64,000 nt of DNA, taken from NCBI GenBank assembly GCA_963775825.1, contig CAVZKY010000007.1:62001-126000 (forward strand), given 5' to 3'. The stretch is from Bog-532 sp963775825 (GTDB lineage: Bacteria > Actinomycetota > Actinomycetes > Streptosporangiales > Streptosporangiaceae). Below, in pieces: positions 18,130 through 28,096 of this stretch. Made by a program: the position numbers and the translations under genes. Each line of letters starts with the position of its first letter. Position 1 is the stretch's first letter. Under the pieces are notes generated by a model. That model did not search any database, was not told the DNA's origin, and was given only the letters and a program-made list of their open reading frames with translations.

Positions 18130-18477
18130 ATGACGCAGTACCTGATCCTGATCTACGCCGACGAAGCCGCCTGGGCAGGCGCGACCCCGGACGAGAACGC
18201 GCAACTGCTCAAGGAGCATGTCGAGTTCGGTGAGCGGTGTGCGAGCGTGATCCGCGGCGGCAACGCGCTCCAGTCCGCCGCGACGGCCACCTCGATCCGT
18301 CCCGGCCCGGCCGGCGGCAGCACGGTCACGGACGGGCCGTTCGCGGAGACGAAGGAGGCCCTGGGCGGTTACTACCTGATCGAGGCGGCCGATCTGGACG
18401 AGGCCCTAGCCGTCGCCAAGCAGGTGCCGACCCGGTTCGGCGGCGTGGAGGTCCGGCCCGTCTGGGACATGAGCTGA
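18130..18477 (+). CDS. YciI-like DGPF-domain protein
   Basis: A 115-residue protein of the YCII/DGPF family. The name-giving motif is present as VTDGPFAETKEALGGYYLIEA, preceded by MTQYLILIYADEAAW. A GAAGG site precedes ATG 18130. It lies 34 bases upstream of an ECF sigma factor with a long C-terminal extension. This pair defines the ECF42 group, where DGPF proteins are the standard genomic partners and do not act as ordinary anti-sigma factors. The biochemical role of DGPF proteins is unsettled. Confidence 0.92.
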   Translation: MTQYLILIYADEAAWAGATPDENAQLLKEHVEFGERCASVIRGGNALQSAATATSIRPGPAGGSTVTDGPFAETKEALGGYYLIEAADLDEALAVAKQVPTRFGGVEVRPVWDMS

Positions 18478-18511
18478 CGCCGGCACCGGCGCGAGAGGCC
18501 ACCAGATCGTC

Positions 18512-19860
18512 ATGACCGCACATCCGGCCGTGGCGGCCGCGGTCGCGGACGCGCACCGTCGTGAGTGGGCCTTCGTGCTCGCAGCGACGGTGCGCGTCAC
18601 TCGCGACCTTGACCTGGCCGAAGAGTGTGTCCAGGACGCTTACGCCCGGGCCCTGGGCACCTGGGGCAGCACCGGGATCCCCGGCCGCCCGGGCGCCTGG
18701 CTGACCACGGTCGCCCGGCGGCGTGCCCTGGACCTACTGCGCCGGGACGCGACCGCGCGCCGGGTCCTGCCTCTGCTGGTCACCGACCCGGCCCTGGCGC
18801 CCGGCACTGGGCTCGCCGACGGCCCAGAGGCGTGCGCCCTGGCCGGGCCGGCCAGTTCAGCCGGGCCAGCCCGTTCAGCCGCAGCCAGTTCAGCCGGTTC
18901 AGCCGGCCGGCTGGTACGGCCGAAGCGCAGATTCCCGATGACCGGCTCCGGCTGGTCTTCACCTGCTGTCACCCGACGCTCAGCAACGAGGCGCAGGTCG
19001 CGCTGGCGCTGCGGCTGCTGTGCGGGCTGTCCACCGCCGAGGTGGCGCGCGCCTTCCTGGTCAGTGAGAAGACGATGGCGGCCCGCATCACCCGGGCGAA
19101 GAAGAAGATCGCCGCGGCCCGCATTCCCTACCGGGTGCCGCCACTCGCTGAACTGCCCGAACGGGTGGATGCGGTGCTGACCGTCGTGCATCTGCTGTAC
19201 AGCACCGGGTACGCCGCCCCGGCCGGCGATGAGCTGATGCGGATCGACCTGGCCGAGCGCTCGCTGGATCTGGCCCGCATGCTGCACGGCCTGCTGGCCG
19301 GCCACCATGAGGTCACCGGGCTGCTGGCGCTGATCCTGCTGACCGACGCCCGCCGCGATGCCCGGGTCGACGGGTCCGGCCGGCTGGTCCTACTGTCCGG
19401 GCAGGACCGGACCCGCTGGGACACGGCCAAGATCGCCGAAGGCGCCGCCCTGGTCGGGGAAGCCCTGGGGACCGGCCCCCCGGGCCGTTTCACGCTGATG
19501 GCGGCGATCGCGGCCGTGCACGATGAGGCGCCGAGCTTCGCCAACACCGACTGGGCGCAGATTGTCGGACTCTATGACGTGCTGATGCGGCGCTGGCCGT
19601 CTCCCGTGGTCGCGCTCAACCGGGCCGTGGCGGTTGGCTTCGCCGACGGCCCCGGGGCGGGCCTCACAGACCTGGACGCCCTGGCGGAGAGCCCGGAGCT
19701 GGCCGGATACGGCTACCTGTCCGCCTCCCGGGCGGACTTCCTGCGCCGTCTCGGGCGCACGGACGAGGCGCGGCTCGCTTACCAGGAGGCGCTGCTGCTC
19801 ACTGAGAACGCCGCCGAACGCGCGTTCCTGGCCGCGCGCCTGGATCAGCTCGGGCCTTGA
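18512..19860 (+). pseudogene. ECF42-type sigma factor with C-terminal TPR-like extension, apparent frameshift
   Basis: Region 2 reads LDLAEECVQDAYARALGTWG and RPGAWLTTVARRRALDLLRR from ATG 18512. Region 4 resumes in another frame at IPDDRLRLVFTCCHP, SNEAQVALALRLLCGLS and VARAFLVSEKTMAARITRAKK. The 190-residue extension contains LLYSTGYAA, LILLTDARRDAR, and ends in a TPR-like segment RLGRTDEARLAYQEALLL. Extension plus the adjacent DGPF gene place it in group ECF42. The break lies in the inter-domain linker at about 18856-18910, where TTCAGCCG is repeated four times; a one-base change restores one 449-residue protein. All functional motifs are intact, so sequence error or slippage is as likely as true loss. 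Confidence 0.85.
18856..18905 (+). repeat. TTCAGCCG repeat in sigma-factor linker
   Basis: Four copies of TTCAGCCG at 18856, 18874, 18889 and 18898 with GC-rich spacers. The reading frame of the sigma factor changes within or just after this tract. Confidence 0.7.
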
Positions 19861-20041
19861 GCCCGCGGTCACCGGCTCGCTGGTGGTCTGCGGGCCGGGC
19901 GCGGACTCAGCCGTGGAAGCCGGCGATGTGCTGCTCGGAGGGAGGAGCATCCGCCTCGGGCGTAACCGCGTGAGCTCATCGACGGCTCCTGGTAACGGCC
20001 GGGCAGCGTGGGGATCAGGCCGGCGGCTGGCGCGTCCGCGG

Positions 20042-21215
20042 TCACCACGGCCCCTCCCCGGCCGGCGTGAACCGCAGCGGATCGAACAGGCCGATCGGAT
20101 AGGAGGTGGCGCCGTCGGAGGCCAGGTCGGCCAGGATCTCCCCGACCACCGGCACGAACTTGAACCCGTGCCCGGAAAAGCCGCACGCCACGATCACCTG
20201 CTCGTGCCCGGGATGCCGCGCGATGACGAAATGCTCGTCCGGAGTGTTCGTGTACATGCAGGTCACGGCCTTGAGGAACGTCCCGGGCAGATCCGGCATC
20301 CGGGGTGCGACGAACTCCCGCATCTGGTCAATTTCGGCTGGACTCACCTTACGGTCGACGGTCCCCGGCGTGCAGGCCTGGCCGCCCCGGAAGAAAGCGA
20401 CCTTGACCCCGTCGGCAGGCCCGCCAGTGGGGTCGGCGAACGAGGGAAAGCCGTAGAACTGGCGGCCGTCGCCGGCTTCCCAGATGTAGATCGGATGCCG
20501 ATCGGCCTGGAACCGGTACGCGTCGGTGGACGGCCGGAACCAGTACTGCACCTGGCGCTCGACGCCGAAGGGCACGCCCAGATCGGTCAGCAGTTCCGGT
20601 GCCCACGCGCCCGGGCAGATGACCAACTGGCCCGCGGTGTACGTGGCGGCCGCCGTGCTCACCTCAACCCCGTCGCGGCCCGTGCCCTGCCAGCTCGTCA
20701 CCGGCTCCTGGTAGTGCAGTTGGGCCCCGAACCGGGTGGCCAGGGCCAGGTGGGCCGCGACCGACTCCTCGGGGATCACCGAGTCCGGCGCCCCGCTCGT
20801 ACAGCGCGATCTCGTCCGGCGCCGGGGCCATGGTGGGAAAGCGGCGGCGGACCTGCGCGGCGTCGAGCACCTCGTGCGGCAGGCCCCACTCCTGCGCGCT
20901 GCGCAGGCTTCCGGCCACGGTGCGGCTGTCCGCCCGGCCGATCATCACCCCGCCGGTCAGGTGCACGATCGTCCGGCCCGAGGTGGCCTCGATCTCCGGC
21001 CACAGCTCGGCGGCACGCAGCAACAGCGGTAGATAGGCGGGATCCTCGAAATAGGCCTGCCGGGTGATCCGCGAGCCGCCGTGGCTGGAGCCCTGGTCGT
21101 GCACGGGGGAGTGCCGCTCCAGGCCGAGGACCCGCAGCCCCCGCTGGGCCAGCCGGTATGCGGCGGCGCTGCCCATGCCCCCGAGGCCGATCACAATCAC
21201 GTCATAGGACGGCAT
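20042..21215 (-). pseudogene. FAD-dependent N-methyl amino acid oxidase (sarcosine oxidase / MTOX type), frameshifted
   Basis: The N-terminal frame has the dinucleotide motif VIVIGLGGMGSAAAYRLAQRG and the family's SSHGGSRITRQAYFEDPAY. The second frame continues VIPEESVAAHLALATRFGAQ, VICPGAWAPELL, YGFPSF and ends with CMYTNTPDEHFVIARHPG and CGFSGHGFKFVPVVGE, which holds the flavin-site region. The two frames meet at about 20785 (YERGAG to VIPEES) and one base restores a protein of about 390 residues. Monomeric sarcosine/N-methyltryptophan oxidases release formaldehyde and H2O2. GAGGAG precedes ATG 21215. The IclR regulator directly upstream on the same strand may control it. Confidence 0.88.
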
Positions 21216-21286
21216 GCCCGCTCCTCACCCCCTGGGGCCGCGACCGTCAAGGCCCGGGCCGGACATAACGGAGGAAAGCGCTCAAT

Positions 21287-22075
21287 TCAGACGCCGAGCT
21301 GAGCGGACAGTTCCGCCGCTGCCGCGGCCAGGTCCGGGACGATCTCTTCGGCGCGCCGCCGGGACAGCCGGTACGCCGGCCCGGACGCACTGATCGCTGC
21401 TATCAACTCGCCGCGCGGATCGAAGACCGGCACCGCCACCGCGTGCAGGCCCATTTCAAGCTGCTCGAAGCTGGTGGCGAAGCCGTCCTTGCGTACCCGG
21501 TCCAGCTCGGCGGCCAGCTCCGCGGGGTTCGTGACCGTGTGTGGGGTGTACCGGTGCAGCGGCTTGTCCAGCAGCGCGTCGCGGTCGGTCTCGGCCACGC
21601 GGGCGAGCAGTACCTGCCCGCTGGAGGTCGCGTGCAGCGGCGTCCGCTGGCCAACCCGGTTCTGGACCGCGACCGCGGCGGCCCCGAACCCCTGGCTGAT
21701 GTTGATCGCCGCCCGGTCGTGCAGCACCGCGACGTTCACGGTCTCCCCGAGCCGCCCCGCGAGGTCCTCACACACCGGCTGGCTCAGCTTGGTAAGGTCC
21801 AGCCGCCGGGTCCCCGCTGCCGCCAGCCGGGCGATGCCGAAGCCGAGCGCGTACCTGCCGCGCTCACCCAGCTGCTCGACCAGGCCCCGGTTCTCCAGCA
21901 CGCTGACCAGCCGCGACGCGGTGGACTTGTGCACCCCGAGTTCTTCGGCGATCTCCGTGATACCGGCCCTGCCCTGCTTGGCCAGCAGTTCCAGCACACT
22001 GATAGCCCGGTCGACCGACTGGATCAGGGCAGGCGGTCTCGGCTCCGGTTCCGGCACGGCCTTCAGGTGCGCCAT
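21287..22075 (-). CDS. IclR family transcriptional regulator
   Basis: A 262-residue regulator. The N-terminal winged helix-turn-helix shows SVDRAISVLELLAKQGRAGI and LGVHKSTASRLVSVLENRGLV. The C-terminal effector (GAF-like) domain has LHATSSGQVLLAR and the closing AVAVPVFDPRGELIAAISASGPAYR. ATG 22075 is chosen; the open frame continues to GTG 22138, which has AAGGGAG too close to be ideal, so the start is uncertain. Neighbouring catabolic-type enzymes (FAD oxidase downstream) fit the family's usual role in controlling degradation pathways. Confidence 0.92.
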   Translation of the reverse strand: MAHLKAVPEPEPRPPALIQSVDRAISVLELLAKQGRAGITEIAEELGVHKSTASRLVSVLENRGLVEQLGERGRYALGFGIARLAAAGTRRLDLTKLSQPVCEDLAGRLGETVNVAVLHDRAAINISQGFGAAAVAVQNRVGQRTPLHATSSGQVLLARVAETDRDALLDKPLHRYTPHTVTNPAELAAELDRVRKDGFATSFEQLEMGLHAVAVPVFDPRGELIAAISASGPAYRLSRRRAEEIVPDLAAAAAELSAQLGV

Positions 22076-22152
22076 AACGCGAGGCGTACCCGACGGACGC
22101 CCCCGGGTAACCCCGCACAGGCCTCGGGTCCTGTTCACTCCCTTGACCAGCG

Positions 22153-22347
22153 ATGCCGCCTTTGGCCACCGGCCTGCTCGACCACCAGCTGGCCAGGACC
22201 GGGGTGGCCTTCACCGCCGCCACCAGGACCTCACCGGGCTCGTTCGGGATCCAGATCAGCTACACCCCGGTGCCGCCGCAGCCGGCCACCCTGCCGAACT
22301 CCAGCCCCATCACCCTGAAATCCGGGAAGATCGTGATAGCAGCCTGA
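22153..22347 (+). pseudogene. Possible C-terminal fragment of a secreted protein
   Basis: A 64-codon frame containing GVAFTAATRTSPGSFGIQI and ending SSPITLKSGKIVIAA. The composition (Ser/Thr/Pro with alternating hydrophobics) looks like a real beta-rich protein end rather than a shadow, but no family was recognised and no start signal is seen. It occupies most of the gap between the IclR gene and the LLM oxidoreductase; the rest of the gap holds nothing recognisable. Confidence 0.3.
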
Positions 22348-22483
22348 CCGGGCGTTGCCCTCCGTGCCTGTCTGGGTGCCTAGCCGGCCCGGCAGATCAT
22401 GCCGCGCGGCGTTTGCGCTGCGGTTGCAGCTCGGCGGTCCACGCAATGACCAGGCGTCGGGCGGTGCCGAGCGTCCTGCATAG

Positions 22484-23560
<1,077 letters not shown>

Positions 23561-23652
23561 ACCAGCAGGCAACAGCCCGGGTGGGCTGCTTCTTCCGCGG
23601 TAGCGTGCGGCAGGATGACAGGTGACACACCGATCCGGAGGAGGCGGCGCAG

Positions 23653-24129
23653 GTGCCAGCAGCGATGTCGGAATGGCTCCGGCGGGGGGCGACGGCCGTG
23701 GCCGTCAGCCGGGTTGGCGTGGGGGTCGTGGCGTTCGCCGCTCCCGCGCTCGTTTCCCGCTCCTGGGTCGGCGGCGCAGGCGGCGGCCCGTCCAGCCGGG
23801 TTCTGGGCCGGGCGCTGGGTGGCCGGGATCTTGCTCTCGGCCTGGGTGCGCTGGCCACGCTGCGGCTGCCGCTGGACCCGGCGCCGCCCTGGCCATCTGG
23901 CCCATTCGGCCCGGCAGGCTCTGGCCCGGCGGCCGTGTGGGTGGGTCTCGCTGCGCTCGCCGACGGCCTGGACCTGCTGACCACCGCGCGTGCGTGGCAT
24001 GAGCTGCCGCCGCTACAGCGCTGGCTGGTGGCGCTGAGCTCGGGCGGTGCGGCGGCGGTGGGCGCAGCGGCCGCTGCGGTCCTGCTCACCGGCTCCGCGT
24101 CGCAGCCTGGTACGGAAACAATGCCTTAA
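23653..24129 (+). CDS. Small Ala/Gly-rich membrane protein
   Basis: A 158-residue protein starting at GTG 23653 after a good GGAGGAGG. Four hydrophobic segments are visible: AVAVSRVGVGVVAFAAPAL, LALGLGALATL, AAVWVGLAALADGLDLL and GGAAAVGAAAAAVLLTG. This pattern resembles uncharacterised four-helix actinobacterial membrane proteins (DUF4267-like), though the match is from memory and not firm. Confidence 0.65.
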   Translation: MPAAMSEWLRRGATAVAVSRVGVGVVAFAAPALVSRSWVGGAGGGPSSRVLGRALGGRDLALGLGALATLRLPLDPAPPWPSGPFGPAGSGPAAVWVGLAALADGLDLLTTARAWHELPPLQRWLVALSSGGAAAVGAAAAAVLLTGSASQPGTETMP

Positions 24130-24167
24130 TTTGACCCGCTCTGGGAGCCTGCTCACCGGCTGACCAG

Positions 24168-25409
24168 CTACCAGGTGACCGGCAGTTCGTGCAGGCCGTA
24201 GACGAACGCGTCGTCCTTGACCGGGAGCTCGTCCAGCGGAACGGCCAGCCGCAGCCCGGGAATCCGGCGGAACAAGGTTCCGTAGACGATCTCCAGTTCG
24301 GCCCGGGCCAGGCTCTGCCCGAGGCACTGGTGTGGCCCGAACCCGAAGGCGACGTGCGACCGGTCCCGCCGATCCGGGTCCAGCGTGCCCGGATCAGGGA
24401 ACGCCGCGGGATCGTGGTTGGCGGCCAGCAGGGAGATGATTACGCCCTCGCCGTCCTGGATCCGGGTGCCGCCGATCTCGGTGCCGGTCAGTGCGAGGCG
24501 GCCGGTCCCGATGTCGGCGATCGAGAAGTAGCGCAGCAGTTCCTCGACCGTGAGCGGGGCCCGGTCCGGGTCCGTGACCGCGCTCATCAGGCGGCCGGGA
24601 TCGTTCAGCACGGCCAGCGTGCCGAGCGATATCATGTTCGCCGTCGTCTCATGCCCGGCCACCAGCAGCAGGAACGCCAGGCTGACGAGGTCGCGGTGGT
24701 CTTCGTCGCTGACTGGCGTCCGCCGGGCGACCTGGCGGCCGAGCAGGTTGTCGCCGGGCTCGGCTTCCGCCGCCGAGACTAGCTCGTCCAGGAAGCCGAA
24801 CAGCTCCCGCAGCGCCTCGAACCGCTGCTCGGCGTGGACCCGGTGGCTGAGCAGCATCATGCTGCGCGATTGGAAGAACTCGTGCTTCGTGTACGGCACT
24901 CCGAGCAGCTCGCAGATGACCTGCGACGGCACCGGCAGCGACAGGGCAGCCACCAGGTCGGCGGGCGGGCCGCCGGCCAGTATCGCGTCGATCCGCTCGT
25001 CCACGATCTGCTGGATGCGCGGCCGCAGCAGTTGTACTCGCCGGGTGGTGAACTCGCCGAGGACCGCCCGCCGCGCCACCGTGTGCTCCGGCGGGTCCAT
25101 GCCGATCAGTGACGCGCCCCGGCCGCGGGCCCGGCGCTCGGCGGGGGTTACGGCCGGCCGCCCCGCCCCGGCCGGGGCGGGCCGCTTCTGCGGCAAGGGG
25201 AACGACGGGTCCGATCGGTCAGCGGTGAACGCGGCAGCCGACAGCGCCGCGCGCGCGTCGTCCAGCCGCGTCACCAGCCAGGTCAGCATTCCGCCGGGCA
25301 GTTCGCCGGTAGCCAGGCCGGGCGCGGCACGGAGATCGCTGAACACCGGCGGCACGCGGAACGGGCAGGCCCGGGGCAGCGGCAGGTGGACATCCGGCGG
25401 TTCGTGCAT
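24168..25409 (-). CDS. Cytochrome P450
   Basis: A 413-residue bacterial class I P450. The I-helix oxygen-activation motif is LLVAGHETTANM, the ExxR motif is VEELLRYFS, and the haem-binding loop is FGFGPHQCLGQSLARAELE with the Cys ligand. N-terminal order (RACPFRVPPVFSDLR, LIGMDPPEHTVARRAVLGEFT) resembles the CYP105 and related soluble actinobacterial families. No ferredoxin or reductase gene is adjacent. ATG 25409 is chosen; the 25 residues upstream are not P450-like. Substrate is unknown and no biosynthetic core enzyme is nearby. Confidence 0.94.
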   Translation of the reverse strand: MHEPPDVHLPLPRACPFRVPPVFSDLRAAPGLATGELPGGMLTWLVTRLDDARAALSAAAFTADRSDPSFPLPQKRPAPAGAGRPAVTPAERRARGRGASLIGMDPPEHTVARRAVLGEFTTRRVQLLRPRIQQIVDERIDAILAGGPPADLVAALSLPVPSQVICELLGVPYTKHEFFQSRSMMLLSHRVHAEQRFEALRELFGFLDELVSAAEAEPGDNLLGRQVARRTPVSDEDHRDLVSLAFLLLVAGHETTANMISLGTLAVLNDPGRLMSAVTDPDRAPLTVEELLRYFSIADIGTGRLALTGTEIGGTRIQDGEGVIISLLAANHDPAAFPDPGTLDPDRRDRSHVAFGFGPHQCLGQSLARAELEIVYGTLFRRIPGLRLAVPLDELPVKDDAFVYGLHELPVTW

Positions 25410-25581
25410 CGAGGCGTCCCAGTCGTCGCGGGGATGCCGCCTGTCCGGGCTTTCCGGTCGGCCCCCTCCGTCCGTTTCTATCACCGGGTTCTATCACCGG
25501 GGCCTGCGTGTACAGCCGCCCGCGTCCGGGTGATAGTGGGAGGAAACAGGACGTGCCAGCCGCGACCGGAAGGGATGTTCC

Positions 25582-26121
25582 ATGCTCTGCGCCTTCGGCT
25601 TCCAGCAGATCGGTGTGCTGCTCTGCGACGTCTACGTGGATGACCCGCGGCCGAGCCACGGGCAGCCGGGCGCCGAGCACGGGGTCCGGCTGGAGTTGCG
25701 CGTGCTCGAACGAGACGAGCTGAAGGGCTCGCAATACTCGGCGCAGCCGATCTCCGTCGGCCAGCCCATCTGGCGGGTGGACCTGCTGGAGACGGTCGCC
25801 GGTGAGCCGGGCAGCTTTGACCGGACCCATCATCATCCGGCCTTCACCGGGTGGGAGCCGGGGCGCCGCGTGTTCGACAGAGACCTGTCGGCCGATCCGC
25901 TCAAGTGGCTGGCGGTCAAGCTGTCCGACCTGCCGGAGCTGCTGAAGGAGGTGGGCGTTCCCGCCGACGTGCCCGCGCTGGATGATGCCAGGGACCTGCG
26001 GCGCTTCGTCCCGGAGATCCTGGACACCACTGAGCGGATGCTCGGCCGGGTGCACTCCGGCGAGCTGGGCCGGCCCCCGGCAGGCGATCCCGGCGGCTAC
26101 GTACGGGCCGGCTGGCTCTAG
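25582..26121 (+). CDS. Hypothetical protein, beta-rich
   Basis: A 179-residue soluble protein beginning MLCAFGFQQIGVLLCDVYV after AAGGGA. Noticeable segments are VRLELRVLERDELKGSQY, WRVDLLETVAGEPG, SFDRTHHHPAFTGWEPG and a helical C-terminal half (LPELLKEVGVPAD, RDLRRFVPEILDTTERML). No family was recognised with confidence, and there is no signal peptide or membrane segment. It is divergent from the P450, sharing a promoter region of about 170 bases, and is followed by a hairpin. Confidence 0.7.
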   Translation: MLCAFGFQQIGVLLCDVYVDDPRPSHGQPGAEHGVRLELRVLERDELKGSQYSAQPISVGQPIWRVDLLETVAGEPGSFDRTHHHPAFTGWEPGRRVFDRDLSADPLKWLAVKLSDLPELLKEVGVPADVPALDDARDLRRFVPEILDTTERMLGRVHSGELGRPPAGDPGGYVRAGWL

Positions 26122-26141
26122 CCGATCCCGCCCACAACTGC

Positions 26142-26181
26142 GGGTGTCGTTCCCGTGTATACAGCGCGGAAAACGACACCC
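26142..26181. terminator. 10-bp inverted repeat with 20-base loop
   Basis: GGGTGTCGTT at 26142-26151 pairs perfectly with AACGACACCC at 26172-26181, 20 bases after the stop of the preceding gene. It may be a terminator, although the large loop, which contains the palindrome GTATAC, would also fit an operator. The rest of the gap to 26486 has no recognisable gene. Confidence 0.4.
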
Positions 26182-26486
26182 AGATCACGAGATCTGCTCC
26201 GAGATCCTGGCGGCGGCGTGCCGCCGTGCAGGAAGGTCCCAACGCCGGGCCGGGTAGCAGAGGGCACCGTCATTGCTCACGCTCCGCGATCTTTGATCGC
26301 CGGTCTCCGCATTTCCCGGGCCGATGCCGGCTGCGGCGCCCGGCCACTCCCGGACCTAACATTTTCCCCGGCAGACCCGGTGACCAGGCCATTTCGTGGC
26401 ATCGCAAGCCGCCGGCGAGGGCTATTAACGCATGTCGCCGGCGGGACTAGGCTAAGAGATATTCAGGTGGTGTAAGGGGGCATGCG

Positions 26487-26732
26487 TTGGTCGCGGACTC
26501 GTCGGCGATCGGTTCGGTGGGGGTCCTTACGATCGGCACTCGCGGTGAGCGCGGACCGGGGGAAGTTCGGATCAAGATCCGCGGCGGCTCAGAAACTTTC
26601 ATTGCCTGGTCAGAGGAACCGTTGCCGCAAGGCGCCACCGTACTCGTCACCGATTCGCGGGGGCGCCGGGCTCTCGACGTGATGAAGTGGGCCGACGACC
26701 CGCTTGATGAGCTGGGTGATTATGGCGCTTAG
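26487..26732 (+). CDS. Small NfeD-like / OB-fold-type protein upstream of flotillin
   Basis: An 81-residue protein from TTG 26487 with AAGGGG at proper spacing. The core (VGVLTIGTRGERGPGEVRI, then a strand-rich region, then GATVLVTDSRGRRALDV) resembles the small beta-barrel at the end of NfeD proteins. NfeD-type proteins are standard partners of SPFH/flotillin proteins, and a flotillin gene follows 80 bases downstream. No membrane segment is present, so it would be a soluble partner. The family assignment is an inference from context and strand pattern. Confidence 0.6.
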   Translation: MVADSSAIGSVGVLTIGTRGERGPGEVRIKIRGGSETFIAWSEEPLPQGATVLVTDSRGRRALDVMKWADDPLDELGDYGA

Positions 26733-26811
26733 CGCATTCGGGGACTCGCAGGACACAAATGCCGGCTCAACGAAAGCCGGCCGGCAAGTAAGCCGGTATA
26801 GGAGATGAAGG

Positions 26812-27985
26812 ATGTTCGGATACCGCGTTCCAGCGCCCGACGAAGCCCTGCTGATTTCCGGTGGGAGGGCTGGCCGCAGCGGTGCGCCATTCCGGGTGGT
26901 CACCGGCCGCGGGGCCTATGTGATGCCCACGTTCCGCAAGGCGCGTTACCTTACGCTGAGCCTGCAGGAGGCGGAGGTCGCCGAGACCTGCGTGACCAAG
27001 CAGGGTATTTCGCTGAACGTCCGCGCCGTGATCGCCTTCAAGGTCGGCAACGACGAGGAGAGCATCGTCAACGCCGGGCAACGTTTCCTGTCCGACCAGG
27101 ACCAGATGACGGTTCTCACCGGGCGGATCTTCGCCGGTCACCTGCGCTCGATCATCGGCTCGATGACGGTCGAGGAGATCGTCACCGAGCGGCAGAAGCT
27201 GGCCACCGAGGTGCTGGACGGCTCCAAGGCCGAGATGGCCACCATCGGCCTGACCGTTGACGCGCTCCAGATCCAGTCCATCGACGACATGGGCGCGGGC
27301 TACATCGCCGCCATGGCCTCGCCGCACAACGCGGCCATCCAGCGGCAGGCGAAGATCGCGCAGTCGCAGGCCGACCAGGCGGCCGCCCAGGCCCAGCAGG
27401 AGTCGGAGCGCCAGCAGGCCGAGTACGCGCGGCAGACATCGGTCGTGCGGGCGCAGTACAAGGCGGAGGTGGACAAGGCGCAGGCCGAGGCGGCCCAGGC
27501 GGGCCCGCTGGCCCAGGCGCGCGCAGCAGGCGGTCATCGCCGCGCAGGCTGGACTGGCCGCGCGCCAGGCCGAACTGCGGCAGCAGCAGCTGGTATCCGA
27601 GGTGGTCAAGCCGGCTCAGGCCGAGGCCGAGCGGGTCCGGATCCTGGCCGTGGCCGATGCGGAGCGGACCCGGATTCAGGCTGAGGCGGCGGCGTCCAAC
27701 AACCGGGTCGCGCTGGATCAGATGCTGATCAACCAGCTGCCGCTGATCGTCAAGGAGGCGGCCGCCGGCCTGGCCAACGCGAACGTCAGCATCCTCAACG
27801 GCGCGGACGGCCTGAGCGAGGTAGCGGCGGGGCTCGTCAGCCAGGGCATGACCATCCTGGAGTCCGTCCGCCGGGGCCTCGCGGATCCTGGCAGCCCGGC
27901 TTCCGGGAACGGGACGAGCCCGCGCCGCCTGCCCCAGGCATCCGCTGTCCCTTCCGACCCGGCCAACGCCCAATCCGGTAACTGA
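26812..27985 (+). pseudogene. Flotillin-like SPFH domain protein, apparent frameshift
   Basis: From ATG 26812 after GGAGATGAAGG. The SPFH domain (residues 1-165) shows FGYRVPAPDEALLISGGR, TKQGISLNVRAVIAFKVG and MTVEEIVTERQKLATEVL. A long Ala/Gln/Glu coiled coil follows (QADQAAAQAQQESERQQAEY). The frame breaks at about 27515 in a GCGCGC run, and the other frame continues QQAVIAAQAGLAARQAEL, RVRILAVADAERTRIQAEA and a C-terminal helix region. With one base changed the product is about 390 residues. Flotillins scaffold membrane microdomains. The N-terminus lacks a long membrane helix. It is probably an intact gene with an indel. Confidence 0.88.
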
Positions 27986-27994
27986 CGCACGCCC

Positions 27995-28028
27995 CGCGTC
28001 CCGGTCCGGATACCTGGACCGGGACGCG
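27995..28028. terminator. 13-bp perfect hairpin after flotillin
   Basis: CGCGTCCCGGTCC at 27995-28007 and its exact complement at 28016-28028 enclose an 8-base loop, starting 10 bases after the flotillin stop codon. A strong GC-rich terminator. Confidence 0.8.
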
Positions 28029-28041
28029 CGCCGCCCGGACC

Positions 28042-28081
28042 TGACGGAGCCGCCGGCACCGCGGTGCCGGCGGCTCCGTCA
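28042..28081. terminator. 20-bp perfect palindrome before the L,D-transpeptidase end
   Basis: A perfect palindrome over 40 bases, with no unpaired centre in sequence, lies 16 bases past the stop of the minus-strand L,D-transpeptidase. Together with the hairpin at 27995 it separates two convergent genes. Confidence 0.8.
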
Positions 28082-28096
28082 CGGTTGCGGGCCGGT

